The notes under the pieces were generated by a model. That model did not search any database. It was not told where the DNA came from and saw only the letters and a program-made list of their open reading frames with translations. Of a stretch of DNA of 64,000 nt, positions 1 through 10,550 are shown piece after piece. Made by a program: the position numbers and the translations under genes. This DNA comes from Schistocerca nitens (Eukaryota > Arthropoda > Insecta > Orthoptera > Acrididae). Where the stretch lies: the NCBI RefSeq assembly GCF_023898315.1, contig NC_064616.1, positions 291,675,205 to 291,739,204 of the forward strand. Direction: 5' to 3'. Within the stretch, counting starts at the first letter, position 1. Every line of letters begins with the position of its first letter.

Positions 1-825
1 CAACTGGTAACCTATGCAGACGATACCTCACTGTTATTTCTTGGTAAACAAAATGATGAGTTAACATTGGTAGCAACTGAGGGACTACAGCAAATAACTA
101 CTTATTTCCAAGATCAAGGTTTGAAAGTTAATATCAGTAAATCTCAGTTATTGCCATTTAAACTTACAAACTCACACCAAATCTCCATCAGTAACATAGG
201 TGGAATTGAAGTAGTGAACACAGAAGGCTGCAGATTTCTAGGTATTCACCTAGATGAAAATCTAAGATGGGTAAACCATAGCAAATTTTTATGCAATAAA
301 ATCAGCAGTTCATTACATCTAATCAGCCAGTTATCAAAAGTATTTCCACATCAGACATTAAAAACAATTTATTATGGAACCATTTTCGCACAGATTAATT
401 ACGGGATAGAGATATGGAGTTGTGCTGCTGACATACATATGAACAGAATATTAACCCTACAGAAAAGAGCAATCAGAATTATCCATGGATTAGGGTATAG
501 AGATTCATGCAGGGAAATTTTTGTTCATCATAAATACCTCACAGTCTACTCACTGTATCTTTACAAATTAATTATATTTTTTGTGACACATCAAAACAAA
601 GAAACAAAGTGCTCTGATATGCATGCCTATAATACAAGAAATAAAGACTGCTACTACAGACAAAGAACAAAATTAAAAACAACAGACCATAGTCCATGCA
701 TTAGTGGTCAAATATGGTACAACAGATTACCGATCTCTATAAGGTGCCACAAAGCGAACTTATTCAAAGTGAAACTGAAACATTTCTTGATTGACAAGTG
801 TTTATACTCTTTAAGTGAATATTAA
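1..825 (+). pseudogene. Non-LTR retrotransposon reverse transcriptase, C-terminal part
   Basis: The frame is open from base 1 to a TAA at 823-825, so the gene starts outside the window. The reverse transcriptase catalytic box YADD is encoded at bases 13-24, followed by thumb-type segments (for example FLGIHLDENLRW, then a K/R-rich C-terminus with WYNRLP). This order is typical of the CR1/L2/Jockey group of APE-type LINEs, which copy their own RNA into chromosomal nicks. No stop interrupts the visible 275 codons, so this is a fairly young copy whose upstream part is unseen. The family within the group is not certain. The 3' end is followed closely by a TG/TA microsatellite at 845-943, as often seen at LINE tails. 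Confidence 0.8.
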
Positions 826-844
826 TATTAAACTAAAATAAATT

Positions 845-857
845 ATTGTGTGTGTGT

Positions 858-943
<86 letters not shown>
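845..943. repeat. TG/TA microsatellite
   Basis: A short (TG)n run passes into a long uninterrupted (TA)n run. It lies exactly between the 3' end of the left LINE and the 3' end of the oppositely oriented RTE fragment, so it may be the simple-repeat tail of one or both. Confidence 0.95.
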
Positions 944-945
<2 letters not shown>

Positions 946-1425
946 TCATCAGCCAATTCAATCATTAAATGATGTGGCCTCTTCGAGTCGTGGATTCAGG
1001 TAGGCTTTCAGCAGTCTTCTCCAAGTGGGACTGTCTTGGGCAGTTCTCTGCCAGGTGTTACCAGCGATCTTCTTGATGTCTTTGTCCCATCTGTCTGGTG
1101 GTCTTCCTCTAGGCCTCCCTCGGACTCCACTCCAGTACTAGCTTCGTCCATCTGTTGTCTTTTCTTCTTGCGACGTGGCCAGCCCACTGCCATTTCAAGG
1201 AACCTACTGTCTCTAAGATGTCATTAACCTTCGTCACAGACCGGATGTCATCTGCCCTTTTCCTGTCCTTTCTTGTATAGCCCAGCATTGATCTCTCCGT
1301 GGCTCTCTGTGCTGTCCTAATTTTCCCTTTTGTAAATGAGTTCAGTGTCCATGTCTCGCAGCCATACGTCATCACAGGAAGAATGCACTGATCAAATACT
1401 GCTTTCTTCAAATTTACTGGATATA
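944..1425 (-). mobile_element. RTE-type LINE, 3' terminal fragment
   Basis: On the minus strand, bases 1425 to about 960 encode the C-terminal region of an RTE-clade LINE: TYGCETWTL, a lysine/arginine-rich stretch, WAGHVAR and then a GRPPDRW-type motif. The frame is carried by a long open stretch (1109-1597 in its extended form) and ends close to a short ATC/GAT repeat tail at 944-951. The 5' side is cut at about 1425, where Penelope-type sequence begins. It is a truncated, non-autonomous remnant. Confidence 0.75.
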
Positions 1426-1436
1426 TGACACAGGTG

Positions 1437-1850
1437 TCTGTATATGTGTGGATGGATATGTGTGTGTGTGTGCGAGTGTATACCCGTCCTTTTTTCCCCC
1501 TAAGGTAAGTCTTTCCGCTCCCGGGATTGGAATGACTCCTTACCCTCTCCCTTAAAACCCACATCCTTTCGTCTTTCCCTCTTTCCTGATGAGGCAACAG
1601 TTTGTTGCGAAAGCTTGAATTTTGTGTGTATGTTTGTGTTTGTTTGTGTGTCTATCGACGTGCCAGTGCTTTCGTTTGGTAGGTCACATCATCTTTGTTT
1701 TATATATATATAATGTGACTTACCGAACGAAAGCACTGGCAGGTCGATAGACACACAAACTTACCTTAGGGGGAAAAAAGGACAGGTATACACTCGCACA
1801 CACACATATATCCATCCACACATATACAGACACAAGCAGACATTTTCATG
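1437..1850. repeat. Penelope 3'-end palindrome with few apparent edits
   Basis: The sequence CTATCGAC...GTGCCAGTGCTTTCG near 1651-1675 reappears inverted at 1722-1752 around a short TA core (1700-1712). The arm 1437-1705 carries the normal T-rich version of the element tail (for example CCCCCTAAGGTAAGTCTTTCC), which gives a reference for the mutated copies to the right. Confidence 0.85.
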
Positions 1851-2169
1851 TCTGTGTATGTGCGGACGGACACGTGTGCGCGTGCGCGAGTGCATATCCG
1901 TCCCTTTTGAGTGTATACCTGTCCCTCCTTCCCCCCAAGGCAAGCCCCCCCGCCCCCGGGACCGGAACGACTCCCCACCCTCTCCCCCAAAACCCACAAC
2001 CCCTCGCCCCCCCCCCCCCCGGCGATGCAACAGTTTGTTGCGAAAGCCTGAATCCCGTGTGTGTGCTTGTGTTCGTTTGCGTGTCCATCGACCCGCCAGC
2101 ACCCCGGCTCGGCAAGTCACATCATCCCTGCCCCCAGATACATTTTTCCCACGTGGAATGCCTCCCTCC

Positions 2170-2258
<89 letters not shown>

Positions 2259-2600
2259 CAGAGGAAAACATTCCACGTGGGAAAAATATATCTAAAAACA
2301 AAGATAATGTGACTCACCGAACGAAAGCGCCGGCAGGCCGACAGACACACAAACAAACACAAACACACACACAAATCTCAAGCCTTTGCAACAAACCGCC
2401 GCCCCACCAGGAAAGAGGGAAGGAGAGGGAAAGACAAAAGGATGTGGGTCCCAAGGGAGAGTGCAAGGAGCCACCCCAATCCCGGGAGCGGAAAGACCCA
2501 CCCTAGGGGGAAAAAAGGACGGGTATACACCCGCACGCACTCACACACCCATCCGCACATACACAGACACAAGCAGACATATTTAAAGACAAAGAGTTTG
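1851..2600. repeat. Penelope tail hairpin with (AT)n loop and T-to-C-biased arms
   Basis: Two oppositely oriented copies of the Penelope tail (1851-2165 and 2258-2600) flank an (AT)n run at 2172-2257. Compared with the copy at 1437-1705, both arms differ almost only by T-to-C changes on the plus strand: TAAGGTAAGTCTTTCC becomes CAAGGCAAGCCCCCCC, and the inverted arm has ACTGTTGCCTCATC as ACCGCCGCCCCACC. By eye I count roughly 20 such changes per 100 bp in the clearest parts against very few others. Apparent reading frames here are products of the repeat and are not genes. Confidence 0.85.
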
Positions 2601-2684
2601 GGCAGAGATGTCAGTCGAGGCGGAAGTGAAGAGACAAAGATGATGTTGAATGACAGGTGAGGTATGAGTGGCGGCAACTTGAAA

Positions 2685-4262
2685 TTAGCGGAGATTGAGA
2701 CCTGGTGGGTAACGGGAAGAGAGGATATATTGAAGAGCAGGTTCCCATCTCCGGAGTTCGGATAGGTTGGTGTTGGTGGGAAGTATCCAGATAACCCGGA
2801 CGGTGTAACACTGTGCCAAGATGTGCTGGCCGTGCACCAAGGCATGTTTAGCCACAGGGTGATCCTCATTACCAACAAACACTGTCTGCCTGTGTCCATT
2901 CATGCGAATGGACAGTTTGTTGCTGGTCATTCCCACATAGAATGCATCACAGTGTAGGCAGGTCAGTTGGTAAATCACGTGGGTGCTTTCACATGTGGCT
3001 CTGCCTTTGATCGTGTACACCTTCCGGGTTACAGGACTGGAGTAGGTGGTGGTGGGAGGGTGCATGGGACAGGTTTTACACCGGGGGCGGTTACAAAGAT
3101 AGGAGCCAGAGGGTAGGGAAGGTAGCTTGGGGATTTCATAGGGATGAACTAACAGGTTACGAAGGTTAGGTGGACGGCGGAAAGACACTCTTGGTGGAGT
3201 GGGGAGGATTTCATGAATGATGGATCTCATTTCAGGGCAGGATTTGAGGAAGTCGTATCCCTGCTGGAGAGCCACATTCAGAGTCTGGTCCAGTCCCGGA
3301 AAGTATCCTGTCACAAGTGGGGCACTTTTGTGGTTCTTCTGTGGGGGATTCTGGGTTCGAGGGGATGAGGAAGTGGCTCTGGTTATTTGCTTCTGTACCA
3401 GGTCGGGAGGGTAGTTGCGAGATGCGAAAGCTGTTGTCAGGTTGTTGGTGTAATGGTTCATGGATTCCGCACTGGAGCAGATTCGTTTGCCACGAAGACC
3501 TAGGCTGTAGGGAAGGGACCGTTTGATGTGGAATGGGTGGCAGCTGTCATAATGCAAGTACTGTTGCTTGTTGGTGGGTTTGATGTGGACGGACGTGTGA
3601 AGCTGGCCATTGGACAGGTGGAGGTCAACGTCAAGGAAAGTGGCATGGGATTTGGAGTAGGACCAGGTGAATCTGATGGAACCAAAGGAGTTGAGGTTGG
3701 AGAGGAAATTCTGGAGTTCTTCTTCACTGTGAGTCCAGATCATGAAGATGTCATCAATAAATCTGTACCAAACTTTGGGTTGGCAGGCTTGGGTAACCAA
3801 GAAGGCTTCCTCTAAGCGACCCATAAATAGGTTGGCTTATGAGGGGGCCATCCTGGTACCCATGGCTGTTCCCTTTAATTGTTGGTATGTCTGGCCTTCA
3901 AAAGTGAAGAAGTTGTGGGTCAGGATGAAGCTGGCTAAGGTGATGAGGAAAGTGGTTTTAGGTAGGGTGGCAGGTGATCGGCTCCATCGCAGCGAGGCCC
4001 TGGACGTGCGGAATATTTGTGTATAAGGAAGTGGCATCAATGGTTACAAGGATGGTTTCCGGGGGTAACAGATTCGGTAAGGATTCCAGGCGTTCGAGAA
4101 AGTGGTTGGTGTCTTTGATGAAGGATGGGAGACTGCATGTAATGGGTCGAAGGTGTTGATCTACGTAGGCAGAGATCCGTTCTGTGGGGGCTTGGTAACC
4201 AGCTACAATGGGGCGGCCGGGATGATTGGGTTTGTGGAATTTAGGAAGAAGGTAGATATATT
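2685..4262 (-). pseudogene. Penelope-like reverse transcriptase plus GIY-YIG endonuclease
   Basis: Reading leftwards from 4262, the minus strand encodes Penelope RT motifs (KFHKPNHPGRPIV, then SLYTNIPH), and after a frameshift near 3970-3990 continues with the long frame ending at 2685. That part has the RT catalytic box RFIDDIF (about 3770-3750) and, near the C-terminus, a GIY-YIG nuclease domain (VIYQLTCLHCDAFYVGMTS, roughly residues 283-301 of the last frame). An in-frame TAA at 3837-3839 splits the frame immediately before MGRLEEAF. RT fused to a C-terminal GIY-YIG nuclease defines canonical Penelope-like elements. With the 5' part of RT missing and two lesions, it cannot make a full enzyme. 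Confidence 0.88.
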
Positions 4263-4269
4263 TTTCCTA

Positions 4270-4980
4270 TGTGGAATGTTTCCCTTTATTTTATATATAT
4301 ATATATATCTTGTACTAAACTTGTAAAAAAATGCTATGACGTTTGCAAAAGACACCAGTTGGTGTCTCCATGCAAAAAAAAATACGATAAATAAATAAAT
4401 AAAATAATAAATAAATCTCATAACCTGATAGCTGATGGGGGAGCATTGTGCTGACCACTTACACTTACATTTTCACCTTTAGTGATGTTTATAGACTGAG
4501 GATGACACAGCAGTCAGTTGGTACCAGTGGGCCTCCAAGGCATGTTTGAATGGGGTTTTGCTTTTATACACCACAGCACATGGCTTTTACTCTATCAGTG
4601 CACCTCAATACAAGCTATACAAATTGGAATGACAATTTTTTGTCTCTCTGTCACTTTTATGTGTTTTTAACCTTATTGCATAGCATTTCAGTGTATACAA
4701 CAAGACAAAACAGTATTGAGCATCATGATTCCTTCAACTCAGCAACGATAAGATTTCTTATGAAAATATAAAGGAGCACAGGAAACATTTCATAATTGAT
4801 AGCATAACATACAGTGTAGATTGTTCACAGTACATTACTAAACCACTTTGTGTACACTTGGTATTAGTATGTTTGCTTCTAAAAGTTCTGTGTTGTATAT
4901 TAATATTCACGGAATGCTACACACTTTATTTAAGTAATGACAAATGTAATGTTGTGGCTTAAACCATTTTAACTCTTATC
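4270..4980. other. No identifiable gene
   Basis: AT-rich sequence with an A-rich simple stretch at 4371-4417 (AAATA repeats). I see no conserved motif or long credible reading frame on either strand. Confidence 0.6.
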
Positions 4981-4984
4981 TGTG

Positions 4985-5855
4985 ACCATGGCTCATGACT
5001 GAAGCCAATCGATACTTGGGTTTAAAATAAAAACAGCTAATGGTCAAACATGCATTTTATACATTATTTGGAATGTACTGTATCTAAGTACAATGGCCTC
5101 TAAAAGCCCGCAACATTTCATCAAACATGCTGACATTAGTACAGTTACTTACAAATTTTTGATGAAACTCATGAAGAGATGCCAATTTATTTGTAGATTT
5201 TTTTTCAGTTCTAGTTTCTATATTGTGAAACCTAATTGCTCCAAGAAGAAAATGGAAACATTTGTAACTGAAAAGTGATAATAAGATAGTCATACTAGTG
5301 CCATCAGATGCTCACAGTTTAGAGCAATTTGCATGATATCCTTTCTTTATGCCAATTAAAAACAACACAACACAAATGCATGAATTTCTCCTACTGTACT
5401 TTATTTACAATTGCAAGCTGAAAAATAGTTGGTATTGCTATATTTTTTTTCCAATCCATCTGTTAGTATGAGATACAAATTGATGGACAGGTAAATCGCA
5501 TCTAAATGTATAAGTGTGTTTATGACAGTCCTTTTTTGGCCTTGGTAAAATTCTAATAATGTTTTTAGCACTTACTTTCCTGCGGATAGCAGCTGAGTAA
5601 TCCAAAGAGTTTCATTGACTCTTCCAATATAAAATTTGTAGTTACCTGCTGTAACTTCACGTGCGGCAGTTTTCTGACTCTCATCTGGCACCTGTGGCTG
5701 TTCATATTCACTATCATGCTTATCAGATTCAATACCCTCTTCCATATCAAGATCATCACCACACTCATCACACATCAACTCATCTTCTGAAATTTCTGCT
5801 AGTATTCATAGGGTGTCTTCAGGATCTCTTACAGTATCACTCTATCTCAAAATAA
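4985..5855 (-). pseudogene. piggyBac-like transposase remnant
   Basis: Three minus-strand fragments in the right order match the PiggyBac (DDE_Tnp_1_7) family. First an acidic N-terminal region with DECGDDLDMEE and NYKFYIGRVNETLW (about 5780-5590), then NIIRILPRPKK (about 5560-5525), then GAIRFHNIETR...DEMLRAFRGHC (5240-5090), followed in another frame by IQYIPNN (about 5080). The last block corresponds to the region just before the second catalytic aspartate. Several stops and frame changes separate the pieces, and the middle part containing the first catalytic Asp is not recognisable, so this is a decayed copy. I could not find terminal repeats or flanking TTAA sites. Confidence 0.65.
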
Positions 5856-5859
5856 ATGT

Positions 5860-7100
5860 ACCCATAGGACAACCAATTATAACCATAAATAAGAATAAAT
5901 ACAGAAAATACCTGTAACAAATTATAAGCGCATAAAGTTCAAAAATAGTTACATGATTAGTTATTCGGTGGCAAATACACATCAAACAATGAACTGAAGT
6001 TAATAAAGATGTTGTAAGTAAACAATAGGTACCTGTGGTTTCAAATGAGGTCACACACCCCTCATCTATGTTGACAATAGCATACTAGGTACCATAGAAA
6101 ACTCCTACTATCACCAGCCAGTGGACACTCAGAAAACTAAAATTTGTGATGTATATGCTGCAACACACCCAACAGAGGATTGAATATATGCCATGCTTAG
6201 AATACTGTAATAACCTAAATATTAAAATCACAAATACCAATGCAACATGTCTGGACTGTTGGGAAAACTGAGAACAACATCTAAATCTGGTTCAGTGTGT
6301 ACACAGCAACCCCATTTAATGCCTGCACTGTTAAATATGTATTATGCTCACACTATATCATGGCAGTTTTAGGTGGGGAATGTTTTGAACTATCGTTGCT
6401 TAAGATACTGGTAGAGGTCAGGCCTGAACTACCACTGTCAGCTGCAGGAAACAACTATGCTGTAGCCACTATCAAATGCTTTGTGTGTTCCATGTTGTGG
6501 GTTGCTTGTTTTCTTTTCTTATTTTTAAATGAATGGAGGGACTAATCCTGGTGCATAAAGTGATTCAAATGAGACTCTCACAAGAAAAGTAATCAGCAAC
6601 CCCTATGATAATTATGTCCTTTCTGCTTTAGTGGAAGCATAGAATGCAGATGTACGATAGCAGCCCTTTGGAAGGAAGGCAGGGCTTATTCCCCCACACC
6701 ATTCCTCTCTCATCAAACAGTCCAAGTTCTCATTTTTTTATGGCTGCAGCCGACTGCCACAATATACTATCTGCATACCACCTTGTGTTCTTGAGTACAT
6801 TGGTTTCAGTGCATTGAAATACCTATAACATTTGTCAACTGAAACAATAACTCCACTAAAAACAAGAAGAAAAATGACTGTTATTCCACATCTGCATTAC
6901 TTCATAATCATACAATAAGCTAGATTTATGGCAATGATTAATACTGAGAGACAACATCATAATTCAATAGTTATAAATACATGAAAGCTATTCACACTGT
7001 AAATCAACCTTCTGATAAAGTATAAGATACCAGCAAGTAATCCATTTCCAGTAGCTTGGACTTATCTCACACCACTGCCTTTCACAATAAAATGTTATTC
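5860..7100. other. No identifiable gene
   Basis: AT-rich sequence without recognisable coding motifs, repeats or element ends. A short frame at 6297-6545 has no family resemblance that I recognise. Confidence 0.6.
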
Positions 7101-7435
7101 TAAAGGCTGCTGTACATGGGGCCAGTAGTGGGATCCACTTTAACTGGCCAGTACTGGCCGCCACCAATTATGGTGCTACTGGCCTTGTGTATAGGGGTAC
7201 TGGCGCCTTCCACGGCCATTAGCGAGTGGCGGCCAGTAAAGTCAAACATGTTTGATTTTAGTGGCCGATGAGGCAGCCAGTAGCAGGTCATGTGATCTAC
7301 CGGCGGCCATTATTGGACAGTTCCTAAGTGTAGTGGCCACCAGTGGAGCTGATTCAGCGGTCGTGTGAGGAGCTGTGCCGTTGTTTTTGAGCCTAGATCA
7401 AGCAGTTGTGCCATGCTGTTTTGTAGTGACTTGAT

Positions 7436-9616
7436 ATGTCTTGTTCAAAAGCAAACAGAGATACCGGTACTAAGAAGAACGTGAAGTCGGGCCCTGATAA
7501 TATTCAAACATTGTTAGAAACATTCCAAAACTATGAAGTACTGTGGAATATATGCCATGAAGATTACTCCAACAAAACAAAAAGGGAAAGTAGTATTTGA
7601 AACTGAAATAAGACCTTGAAAGTCACGATGTAGTTGTTCCCGATGTTGCGTTTTTGAGAGCTAGAATAAAGACTATCAAGACAACATACAGAAGTGAGTT
7701 ACTAAAAGTTATCTTGTCAAAAAGAAGCAGAGCTGGGGCTGATGATGTTTATACGCTGAAGCTACCTTGGTTTAAATGGCTGACATGTTTCTAAACAGCG
7801 TCGTTGTAACTCGAGACTCTCAATCAAATTTGGTAAGTTAACATATTCTATTCTAAGTACATGGCTTGAAAATTACTAAATATAAAAATAGCTAAAAATT
7901 GGCTTTTTAGAATTTTAGAATTGTTAATACATGGAAATGTTTAATTGTATTTTCCAATGCAAGCAAAAACTTTCAACAGTAAAATGAAACTATTTTTTTA
8001 ATAATTTGATAACCAATTTTTTATTGATTATTTACTAAAAAGTATTTACAAGCTTCTATACCTCGAGATCAAACTGTTTATTAGAAATAATTAAAATTCT
8101 AATTTTTTAAGAGTAAAAGAGCTAAGTTGTTGTACAAAAGTAGGTAAAATCAGAAGTTTTAATTACTTAACATCTTCCACCATATTTACATTCCGATGGC
8201 CTTCATTTGCCAAGGGGCTTGTCCTTCTTTGTTGAAGTAAGCAGCCATCTTATTCCTCTTTTCTGATGCCTGCTTTGAGTAGGCATTTGCTGTACGAACA
8301 CTACTTATGGATGGTAGCTCCATTCCAGGTGTGCGCCATAGTCCTGGATTCAGCACTCCTGTTTCTGTGTCTTCATAATGAGCCCATCCCGTTTCAAAGT
8401 ACGAACTTGGCAATACCATACGTAACCAGTTGTGAATCGTACATGCAGCTTGCACAATTACATCAACTGTGGATGAATTAACTTCAATGTCTTTTCGAAA
8501 TATTCTAAATCTAGCTGCTAATATGCCGAAAGCGTTCTCAACAACTCTTTGTGCTCTTGATAACCGGTAGTTGAATATGCGTTCTTCTAAGGACAAGTTT
8601 CTTCTTGAGAATGGTTTCATCAAATTTGTATACAGGGGAAATGCGTCATCTGCTACAATAATGTATTCCTGAGGCAAATTCAGGCTATTTTTGTCAATGG
8701 CTGTTTTCAAAGTAGACAGCCTAAACAGACTTCCATCATTAGCCCTTCCATTTGTTCGCACATCTACATAAATGAATTTACAGTCAGTGTCAACCAAAGC
8801 CAACAGTATTATGCTGTAAACCCCTTTGTAGTTGTAAAATTCTGCACAACTTCCAGGTGGACGTTTGATTGCTATGTGTTTACCATCCAATGCACCACAA
8901 CAGGATGGAAAATTCCATTTGATCTCAAAACTATTTTGTATATGTCTCCACTCTTCCAAAGTTTGAGGTACCTTCAAAAAAATAAATAAATAAACATTAA
9001 AATATAATTTATTGATTTGTTAGTCTATGTCAAAACCAAACAATATACTATTTAAATTTGCAAATCATCGCAAAATTTCTGTAATGTCACATTTGTATTT
9101 TTCAGAAAAGTCCCACTGACGAATGTGATGATGGACAACAGCCTCTCATTAGTGTACTTACCGAGCCTCAAGAAAATGAAGAAGAAAATACTGAAGAGCA
9201 CAGTAAAAGCAACTGGAACGTTGGCGCAAGAGAACCAATTTGTGACGCCAGATGCAAAGAAAAGACGCATTTCAACACTTTCCGAAGTTGAAAGTGCAAT
9301 TAACAAATTGCAAAAAATTACAATAGATAGACCATCATCTTCAAAAACAGTTGTGGATGAGTATGAACTGTTTGGCCAACATATTGCTGGCCAATTGAGA
9401 ACACTTCCTGCCAGAAGCTCTGCAATCTTGCAAGAAAAGTTCCAGAGCCTTATCACCAATGAGAAGCTAAAATACTTGCCGCCAGATTCACTAGTTACTT
9501 CTGCATCACAATATGGAAGTACTTCTTCTCATGTGTCAGATGAAGAGGAAGACCTTTCCAGTTTGGACTCAGACCTATTCTCAGGTGATGATATGCTATA
9601 CAGAAAACTTCAGTAA
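7436..9616 (+). pseudogene. Harbinger MADF/BESS DNA-binding partner, two exons
   Basis: Exon 1 starts at ATG 7436 and encodes a MADF-type (Myb/SANT-like) domain: LLETFQNYEVLWNICHEDY, then VAFLRARIKTIKTTYRSEL and an LPWF segment. It ends at 7832 before GTAAGT. Exon 2 starts at 9106 after a TTTTTCAG acceptor and ends at TAA 9614-9616; it holds a basic KKRR segment and a BESS-like motif (DEYELFGQHIAGQLRTLPA). In Harbinger elements this protein escorts the transposase and helps it bind the ends. Exon 1 has at least two frameshifts (near 7597 and 7771), and exon 2 changes frame near 9200, so the present copy is broken. Its intron contains exon 2 of the transposase gene on the other strand. Confidence 0.72.
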
Positions 9617-10358
9617 CTTCTCCAGAAATAAAGACTGAGTTAATGCGTATATAAAGTAATGTTTCATTTGTAAAAAGGTTTGGGTCAATTATAATACCAT
9701 AGGAAAAATGGATGAACTTTTTATTTGCCTTAACAAAGTATAGTAATATTAGATTATGGATAACGACTTTTTTGTTTCTAAATAATACTGATAAAATAAT
9801 CAGCTAAAATAATTACATAATTAGTAGAAGGTATGCCTAGATGACTTTCTAAATGTCTACTTTTATCAAATTATACAATAATCAACCAGTAAAACTCACC
9901 TTTAAATAGCGTTGCAATCCACTTATGATTGACTGGAGAACTTCAGGAATGAATCTTGAAATTGTGATGGCTGGTATGAGAAATAATAATGCTAGAGACT
10001 GAAAACTATCGTCAGTTGCTAAATACCGCAGCGTAACCTCTAGTTTCTGTTTGGGGGTTATTGCATTTCTCATAATAGTATCTCTTTTGGCTACCTGTGG
10101 TTCAATTATGCTCAAAGGCTCATTAAATTGTTCAACAGTCATTCTTAATTGTCTCTTGTATTCTAAAGGATCTTCCACTGACAGTTCACGAAACAAAGTG
10201 GATGACACTCCAAGGGTTTATCTTCGACCTACCCAGGCTTTTACCCACACTCTATGTTGATTTAAAATGGTTCGTACCTCATCACTTAAAGTTACAACAA
10301 TTTCATCCACCACTTTGTTAAAAGCCTCTTCAAACTCACTATCACTGTCACATTCCAT
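8186..10358 (-). pseudogene. Harbinger transposase (HARBI1/DDE_Tnp_4 type), two exons
   Basis: Exon 1 runs from ATG 10358 to 9900 (donor GTGAGT at 9899) and exon 2 from 8971 (acceptor TTTTTTTGAAG) to the stop at 8186. The junction keeps the frame, giving LK|VPQT, as in other PIF transposases. Family motifs are NAITPKQKLEVTLRYLATD in the N-terminal half and the three catalytic acidic residues in GALDGKH, VADDAFPL and RVVENAFG. The total is 415 codons. A single in-frame TAA at 10220-10218, inside the N-terminal region between GRR and TLGV, interrupts an otherwise complete frame. The enzyme cuts and rejoins the element ends. MADF exon 2 of the opposite-strand gene lies inside this intron (8972-9899). 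Confidence 0.9.
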
Positions 10359-10550
10359 ATTTTTCACCAACAAACACTTAACACTGTTTACTCTACCGCC
10401 TGTGATGACACAATGGCGGCCACAGATGAGAAAATATTGGAAGCCATTATTGGCTTCGTGTGTAAGCTTACTGGCCGTCAAAACTGATGGCGTCCACTTC
10501 TGATCACCAGAACTGGCTACCACTTCTGGCCCCGTGTACAGCAGCCTTAA

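Larger units (their letters stand above)
1426..4265 (-). mobile_element. Penelope-like element with inverted terminal copies
   Basis: This block joins a minus-strand Penelope reverse transcriptase/GIY-YIG gene (2685-4262) to its noncoding 3' region, which occurs several times in alternating orientation (1437-1706 minus, 1710-1850 plus, 1851-2165 minus, 2258-2600 plus). Tandem or inverted partial copies are common for Penelope-like elements. The motif ACATTCCAC(G/A)TGGGAAAAA-like appears near 2265 and, inverted, near 2150 and 4265, marking element edges. The element is probably dead: the coding frame has a stop and a frameshift. Confidence 0.8.
7104..10547. mobile_element. PIF/Harbinger DNA transposon
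   Basis: The ends are inverted: left AGGCTGCTGTACATGGGGCC and right (complement) AGGCTGCTGTACACGGGGCC, continuing with AG(T/A)AGTGG. A TAA duplication flanks it at 7101-7103 and 10548-10550, as expected for PIF/Harbinger (TWA targets). Subterminal GGCCAGTA motifs recur at both ends. The 3.44-kb element carries the two standard genes, a HARBI1-like DDE transposase (minus) and a DNA-binding MADF/BESS partner (plus). Both genes have small lesions, so the copy is probably inactive but young in structure. Confidence 0.93.

Noticed and set aside
1761..2506. Several overlapping frames with runs of Ile-Tyr on both strands
   Set aside because: They are translations of the (AT)n microsatellite and Penelope tail repeats, not genes.
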